The position numbers and the translations under genes were made by a program. 10,908 nucleotides of DNA from Hellea sp964576765 (GTDB lineage: Bacteria; Pseudomonadota; Alphaproteobacteria; Caulobacterales; Maricaulaceae). The stretch lies in contig CAZNWH010000078.1 of the NCBI GenBank assembly GCA_964576765.1, positions 1 to 10,908 on the forward strand, given 5' to 3'. Below are positions 7,034 to 10,908 of this stretch, one piece after another (position 1 is the stretch's first letter; each line of letters starts with the position of its first letter). The notes under the pieces are model-generated. The model ran no database searches, had not been told where the DNA came from, and saw nothing but the letters and a program-made list of their open reading frames with translations.

Positions 7034-7723
7034 ATGAAGTATTTATTTGTAAGTCTCTTTTTGGCCCTTGCGGGCTGTAGCGCCGCGCAAAATGCGCCAA
7101 GCCAACCTATTGAAAAGGCCGTTACTAAGCCAGCTCTCAAAGCTACTGTTAATCCAGTGACTAAACCTTCGGGCCAAACAGACACGGCTATTTTTGCCGG
7201 GGGTTGTTTTTGGTGTGTCGAATCAGATTTTGAAAAATTGCAAGGCGTCATCGATGTCGTCTCAGGCTATACAGGGGATGATTTACGAAATCCAACATAT
7301 CGCAATCATGCTCAGCATGTCGAAGCGGTGCTAATCACATTTGACCCCAAAGCCATCAGTTATAATGAATTGCTGGATTATTATTGGCAGCATGTTGATC
7401 CTACAGATAATGGGGGACAATTTTGTGATCGAGGCCATGCCTATATTCCTGTAATCTATGCACGGCCAGACCAAGTTGAACAGGCAGAAACGTCAAAAGC
7501 GAATATTGAACGCACAAAACCTTTTAAAGCACCTATTGTTGTACCTGTCCTCCCCGCTAAAGAGTTTTGGCTCGCAGAAGGTTATCATCAAGATTATTAT
7601 AAGAAAAACCCTGCACATTATAAACGTTATCGCAAAGGCTGTCGTCGTGACGCAGTTATTAATTCCCTTTGGGGTTCGGCTAAAAAAGTTAAGGCTAATA
7701 CTTCCTATGGCAGTGGAGATTAA
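7034..7723 (+). CDS. msrA: Peptide-methionine (S)-S-oxide reductase, lipoprotein form
   Basis: This 229-residue enzyme reduces methionine-S-sulfoxide in oxidised proteins. A signal peptide with lipobox LAGC makes Cys15 the probable lipidated residue; Ser at +2 suggests outer-membrane sorting, with the enzyme facing the periplasm. A Pro/Lys-rich linker (about 16-50) precedes the MsrA domain. The catalytic Cys58 lies in FAGGCFWCVESDF. SGYTGDDLRNPTY, YWQHVDPTDNGGQFCDRG (Cys131) and GYHQDYYKKNP follow, and Cys203 in KGCRRDAVINSLWG is the likely resolving cysteine. The loop between NPTY and HVEAV is about four residues shorter than in MsrAs with SGxTGH there. The electron donor for an extracytoplasmic MsrA is not in the window. 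The start is ATG 7034, with a weak ACAGG upstream. The stop overlaps the convergent glycosyltransferase gene by four bases. Confidence 0.95.
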   Translation: MKYLFVSLFLALAGCSAAQNAPSQPIEKAVTKPALKATVNPVTKPSGQTDTAIFAGGCFWCVESDFEKLQGVIDVVSGYTGDDLRNPTYRNHAQHVEAVLITFDPKAISYNELLDYYWQHVDPTDNGGQFCDRGHAYIPVIYARPDQVEQAETSKANIERTKPFKAPIVVPVLPAKEFWLAEGYHQDYYKKNPAHYKRYRKGCRRDAVINSLWGSAKKVKANTSYGSGD

Positions 7724-9201
7724 TCACGGCCTGTTGTTGGCGTATAACCATAACCGGCCCAAGCTTTTAAGTGTCGTATCTTTCCGCCGCCTAATTCTAT
7801 TTCAATATCATTAAGGCGTTCTAGGCGCGTGAAATCCTCTCGAAATTTGTTTTCATACTGATCATAGTAATTCAGGATAAGGACAGGCCCGTCCTGCGCT
7901 GTTAAAGGCGAGGTCAGTTCAGCATGGTTGACAGGAGCCGCATCGTTCATCCACATTTTGAGAAGCTCTGTGTTGCCGAGACCATAATAGGTTAAATTAT
8001 AAAATATAATCCTCTTATCTAGCGCAATGGTTTGGTAGGGTTTGCCTTCATGTCCGTGATCAAAAATAGTCTCGACAGCCTTGACAGTTATAGGCCATTT
8101 ACGAAGGCGTTTGACCGAATTTGATAGCCCCATTTGATCGGTTAGATTTGGACTTAAAATGATGACACCCAAGGCCAGACAAATCGATGATTGAATCAAG
8201 AGACTTCCTTTAAGCCAGATTTTAAATGCGGGCCAATATTTGACGCATAGATGCGCAGTTAACAAAGAGCCGCCCACATAGGCCGTAACCGCCCAATTGG
8301 CATTGGCGCGTGAGAGGAATGCTTGACTCGAAATGATTAAAAACGGGCTGAGCGTAAATAAGGATATCCACAGAGTGGGGGTATCTAATTTTTTCTTAAA
8401 GGCCAAAATAATAGCTATGAGCATTAAGATAAATGTGGCCGGCCCGAATACGATTAATTGTTCAAACCAAAAACTTATGAGTTCTAAGGGATGAAATGGA
8501 ATTCCGCTTAAATTGGCATTATCTGCTGTATGGCTGACGGTTGCAAAATCATGGGTGAAATTCCAAAGAATGTTGGGTGTGAATATTACAAGAGCTATTA
8601 AGGTTGCGGTCAATCCCTTCAAGCTCTTTAGACCAGACCGCGTAGCCTTATCAAAAAGAACAGCTAGGCAGAGAGCTCCTATAAAGAAGAGCATAGCATA
8701 TTTAGCTAAAAGTCCAAATCCAATGGCTATACCGAGCTGACAGGCCCGCGGCCATGTGGCCTTTACTCTCATATAAAGCCAGGCGTTGAGCGCAATCGCC
8801 CAGCAAAGAAGAAGCGGGACATCTGTGCTCACAATAGCCGATGAGAGCCAGAGCGCAGGCATTAGCAGGTAAATCGCGGCGGCCCAAAACCCTGTTTTTG
8901 CGTTGAAGGTTAATTGACCCGTTTTGAAAATAATAAAGCCCGTTATGGAATGCAGCAGGGGTGAAGAGAGCCGGACGGCCCATTCGGCGTCACCAAAAAT
9001 TGATGTTGTGAGCCAGATCACCCAGGCAATCAGAGGGGGTTTGGTAAAATAACCCCAATCGAGATCTTTCGACCATGCCCAGTATTGAGCCTCATCTCCG
9101 TGCAGACCAAGGGGCGAAACCCACAAGCTTATGAGACGGGTGATCAGCAAAACAAAAATAAGCCAAAGCGCGCAAGTTTGATATGAAGGGGATTTCAACA
9201 C
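7720..9201 (-). CDS. GT39/PMT_2-type membrane glycosyltransferase
   Basis: This 493-residue inner-membrane protein has around ten hydrophobic helices and a C-terminal soluble part of about 100 residues. The first loop after helix 1 carries GDEAQYWAW (Asp36, Glu37) and then GYFTKPPLIAW; with STDVPLLLCW further on, this matches the GT39/PMT_2 family (ArnT- and protein-mannosyltransferase-like). In that family an acidic pair in this loop is catalytic and the sugar comes from a polyprenyl-phosphate donor. Donor and acceptor cannot be told from the sequence; modification of lipid A, another glycan or a protein are all possible, and ArnT itself is not claimed. No donor-synthesis gene is nearby. The start is GTG 9201: an in-frame stop lies 12 bases upstream and no ATG is near. 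No ribosome site precedes it, so translation may be weak or leaderless. It is divergent from murI and overlaps msrA by four bases at the stops. Confidence 0.85.
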   Translation of the reverse strand: MLKSPSYQTCALWLIFVLLITRLISLWVSPLGLHGDEAQYWAWSKDLDWGYFTKPPLIAWVIWLTTSIFGDAEWAVRLSSPLLHSITGFIIFKTGQLTFNAKTGFWAAAIYLLMPALWLSSAIVSTDVPLLLCWAIALNAWLYMRVKATWPRACQLGIAIGFGLLAKYAMLFFIGALCLAVLFDKATRSGLKSLKGLTATLIALVIFTPNILWNFTHDFATVSHTADNANLSGIPFHPLELISFWFEQLIVFGPATFILMLIAIILAFKKKLDTPTLWISLFTLSPFLIISSQAFLSRANANWAVTAYVGGSLLTAHLCVKYWPAFKIWLKGSLLIQSSICLALGVIILSPNLTDQMGLSNSVKRLRKWPITVKAVETIFDHGHEGKPYQTIALDKRIIFYNLTYYGLGNTELLKMWMNDAAPVNHAELTSPLTAQDGPVLILNYYDQYENKFREDFTRLERLNDIEIELGGGKIRHLKAWAGYGYTPTTGRD

Positions 9202-9328
9202 AGTAGGAGTCTATGCTGATAATGGCCGTAAAATAAACTCAATTTATGTATCATTAATACCGTAGTAAGAGGAGTACTGGCACAAGCTTTAGGACAAATC
9301 TTGTAATAAGGCATACTAGGAAGCTTAA

Positions 9329-10144
9329 GTGACACATGCACTCATATTTGACTCGGGCGTTGGCGGTTTGTCAGTTGTGGCCGAAATTCGCAAGAGGCTG
9401 CCAGATTTACAGCTCAGCTATGTTGCTGATGATATGTTCCGACCTTACGGAGAAAAGACGGAAGCACAACTCAAAGCACGCTTGCCGGCTCTACTCTGGG
9501 AACTCAGCGAAACCCTCTGTCCGGATATTGTGGTGATGGCCTGCAATACGGCCTCGACCACGGCTTTAGCAGATATCCGTGCTGTTATGGACATTCCGGT
9601 TATCGGCGTAGTGCCGGCGATTAAGCCTGCTGCTATGATGTCACGTACGAAAACTATTGCCGTTTTAGGAACGCCGGGGACGGTCAAGCGACGCTATGTT
9701 GATCAGCTTATCAATGACTTTGCGTCTGACTGTCATGTCGTATTGCGGGGCTCGGTCAATTTGGTGGATATCGCAGAAAAAAAACTTTCAGGGCAGCCTG
9801 TTGATCATGATTGGATAAAGATTGAACTCGCCCCGATGTTCGAAGGCCGGCAAGGTGCGGATATCGACGCGGTTGTTCTTGCGTGTACGCATTTCCCACT
9901 GCTGCGCGATGAGCTTAAAGCCTGCATGACTCAATCTGTACACTGGATTGACAGCGGAGAAGCTATTGCCAAGCGGGTCGAGTCGGTTCTGCATAAGCTA
10001 CCCAAAATAAGGTCTGCGCGTAAAGGCCCCGATTTGGCTTTACTGGTAGGGCCAGATGTTGGAGCGGCGCGCAAACGGGCTTTTGCTCAATTTGGTTTTG
10101 AACGTGTTGTGGCCTTATATCCGTCTGTAATATTTCAGGCTTAA
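9329..10144 (+). CDS. murI: Glutamate racemase
   Basis: This 271-residue cytoplasmic enzyme interconverts L- and D-glutamate and supplies D-Glu for peptidoglycan stem peptides. Both catalytic cysteines are present: Cys72 in ACNTAST and Cys186 in ACTHFPLL. FDSGVGGLSV (from Phe7) and RPYGEKTEAQL are the usual substrate-binding stretches. Length fits the family. The start is GTG 9329, with AGGA seven bases upstream, and the reading MTHALIFDSG matches the family's N-terminus. The 127 bases between it and the divergent glycosyltransferase must hold both promoters, but I cannot point to convincing boxes. Its stop overlaps that of the convergent VTT protein by four bases, so it is transcribed alone. 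Nothing about its sequence is unusual. Confidence 0.96.
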   Translation: MTHALIFDSGVGGLSVVAEIRKRLPDLQLSYVADDMFRPYGEKTEAQLKARLPALLWELSETLCPDIVVMACNTASTTALADIRAVMDIPVIGVVPAIKPAAMMSRTKTIAVLGTPGTVKRRYVDQLINDFASDCHVVLRGSVNLVDIAEKKLSGQPVDHDWIKIELAPMFEGRQGADIDAVVLACTHFPLLRDELKACMTQSVHWIDSGEAIAKRVESVLHKLPKIRSARKGPDLALLVGPDVGAARKRAFAQFGFERVVALYPSVIFQA

Positions 10145-10743
10145 TGGGTTAGCTGTTTATAGAGTATGTAAAGTACGGCCAACACGACGAAGGCGATTAT
10201 GGTGAAAAGTCCAAATTTTTCTTTCATGAAAGCTTCGGCTTCATTGCCGAACTTTTTAATAATCGCGCCGATTAGGAAAAACTGACCAAAGCGAGCGAAA
10301 ATGCTAGCGATAATAAACACGCCTATATTAATCTTCATGGCCCCTGATAAGATCGTAATGACTTTATAAGGAAATGGCGTCAACCCGGCGCCAAAGACAG
10401 CAATGGCTCCATATTCATTTGTCAAATCTTGAAACTTTTCGGCTGTCTCAACTTTTCCCAACTTTTCGAGTAAGGGCAGGGCAAAGGTGTCATAGGCAAA
10501 CCATCCTAAGAGATATCCTCCAATGCCGCCTAATATTGAAAAAACCGCACAAATAGTGGCGTAACGCCATATTTTGCTATGGTCAGCTTGCATCATGGGT
10601 GCGGCCATTAAGGCTGTTGGAACTGGAAATATAACGCTTTCTATGAAAGAAATAAAGCCGAGCAAGGGGACGGCATGGCGATGGCGTGCAAGCGCCTTTG
10701 TGCCTTCATACCATTTATCTAAGAATGCGAGATGACCTTTCAT
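10141..10743 (-). CDS. YqaA-type DedA/VTT membrane protein
   Basis: This is a 200-residue inner-membrane protein of the VTT (DedA/SNARE-associated) superfamily, YqaA-like branch. Recognisable stretches are RHRHAVPLLGFISFIESVIFP, then PVPTALMAAPMM, GGIGGYLLGW, the re-entrant-type segment FGAGLTPFPYKVITILSGAM, and FARFGQFFLIGAI, with a last membrane helix near the C-terminus. DedA proteins are linked to membrane homeostasis and undecaprenyl-phosphate or phospholipid translocation; the role of the YqaA branch is not settled. The frame opens earlier at TTG 10803 (220 residues), but the family normally starts about 20 residues before the RHRHA-like motif, so I prefer ATG 10743. Neither start has a strong ribosome site. 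It is convergent with murI, which supplies D-Glu for the same wall, but tail-to-tail placement gives no proof of a functional link. Confidence 0.82.
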   Translation of the reverse strand: MKGHLAFLDKWYEGTKALARHRHAVPLLGFISFIESVIFPVPTALMAAPMMQADHSKIWRYATICAVFSILGGIGGYLLGWFAYDTFALPLLEKLGKVETAEKFQDLTNEYGAIAVFGAGLTPFPYKVITILSGAMKINIGVFIIASIFARFGQFFLIGAIIKKFGNEAEAFMKEKFGLFTIIAFVVLAVLYILYKQLTH

Positions 10744-10834
10744 AGAGAGGGTGTATGCGCAAAGCCCTAAGGCATGATTAAGGCAAGGCTGTGTTATTTT
10801 CAAGAAAGGCTAAAATCCTTATAGTTTTTTGAAA

Positions 10835-10860
10835 AGCTATGCTTTATAGCTACGCTTTAT
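10835..10860 (+). repeat. Tandem 13-base duplication upstream of tRNA-Leu
   Basis: AGCTATGCTTTAT (10835-10847) is followed at once by AGCTACGCTTTAT (10848-10860), differing at one base. The pair ends seven bases before the tRNA 5' end. It therefore sits where the tRNA promoter should be; TTGAAA at 10829-10834 just before it could be a -35 box, and one or both copies may carry the -10 region. The first copy and the start of the second also form AGCTAT-GCTTT-ATAGCT, a short inverted repeat. The duplication is seen directly; promoter function is inferred. Confidence 0.6.
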
Positions 10861-10867
10861 TTGGTAC

Positions 10868-10908
10868 GCGGGTGTGGCGGAATTGGTAGACGCGCGAGAT
10901 TCAAAATC
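10868..10908 (+). tRNA. tRNA-Leu, anticodon CAA (3' half off the window)
   Basis: The 5' half of a leucine tRNA starts at G10868. The acceptor strand is GCGGGTG, with U8 at 10875, and the D-arm GGCGGAATTGGTAGACGCG is typical of long-variable-arm tRNA-Leu. The anticodon stem CGAGA (10895-10899) leads into loop TTCAAAA (10900-10906), placing anticodon CAA at 10902-10904, which reads UUG. The window ends two bases into the 3' side of the stem; those two (T10907, C10908) pair correctly with A10899 and G10898. The variable arm, T-arm and acceptor 3' strand cannot be checked. Confidence 0.93.

Noticed and set aside
9270..9300. TGGCAC-like sequence before murI resembling the -24 element of a sigma-54 promoter
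   Set aside because: The matching GC-containing -12 element is absent at the required spacing.

Overview
The window looks like ordinary chromosome from an alphaproteobacterium of moderate G+C (below about 50% by eye). The hints are a CHCC (NDUFS6-type) zinc-finger protein, an MsrA with the GC-RRD...WG tail, a YqaA-type VTT protein, and the overall style of PolA. A low-G+C member of the Maricaulales/Hyphomonadaceae group is possible, but that is an inference and I could not search it. I see no insertion sequence, phage gene, CRISPR array or defence island.

Layout. Bases 1-956 (minus) hold most of a short acyl-CoA dehydrogenase-like gene whose 3' end is off the left edge. A divergent spacer with a near-perfect 12-3-12 hairpin/palindrome separates it from a small zinc-finger gene (1095-1286, plus). 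A TonB-like protein (1308-2240, minus) is convergent with the zinc-finger gene and divergent from polA (2375-5203, plus). Next, all on plus, come a fused aspartate-kinase-like/homoserine dehydrogenase gene (5303-6958) and an msrA lipoprotein gene (7034-7723). A GT39-type membrane glycosyltransferase (7720-9201, minus) meets msrA tail to tail. murI (9329-10144, plus) is divergent from the glycosyltransferase and in turn meets a YqaA/VTT membrane protein (10141-10743, minus) tail to tail. The right edge cuts a tRNA-Leu(CAA) gene starting at 10868.

The genes do not form one pathway. They cover DNA repair and replication (polA), the aspartate-family amino acid pathway (homoserine dehydrogenase fusion), envelope maintenance (murI, GT39, MsrA lipoprotein, TonB-like, VTT protein), acyl-CoA metabolism and translation. 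Gene density is high, and two convergent pairs each overlap by exactly four bases (TTAA).

The two points most worth following are proteins that keep a family fold but have lost key residues. The acyl-CoA dehydrogenase lacks the RxQFG segment and the HGGxG loop that normally hold FAD, so it may be the non-FAD-binding half of a heteromeric enzyme. The aspartate-kinase domain fused to homoserine dehydrogenase lacks both ACT domains and the kinase's Lys/Arg residues, so it may be a pseudokinase attached to a working dehydrogenase. I found no clearly new multi-gene system.
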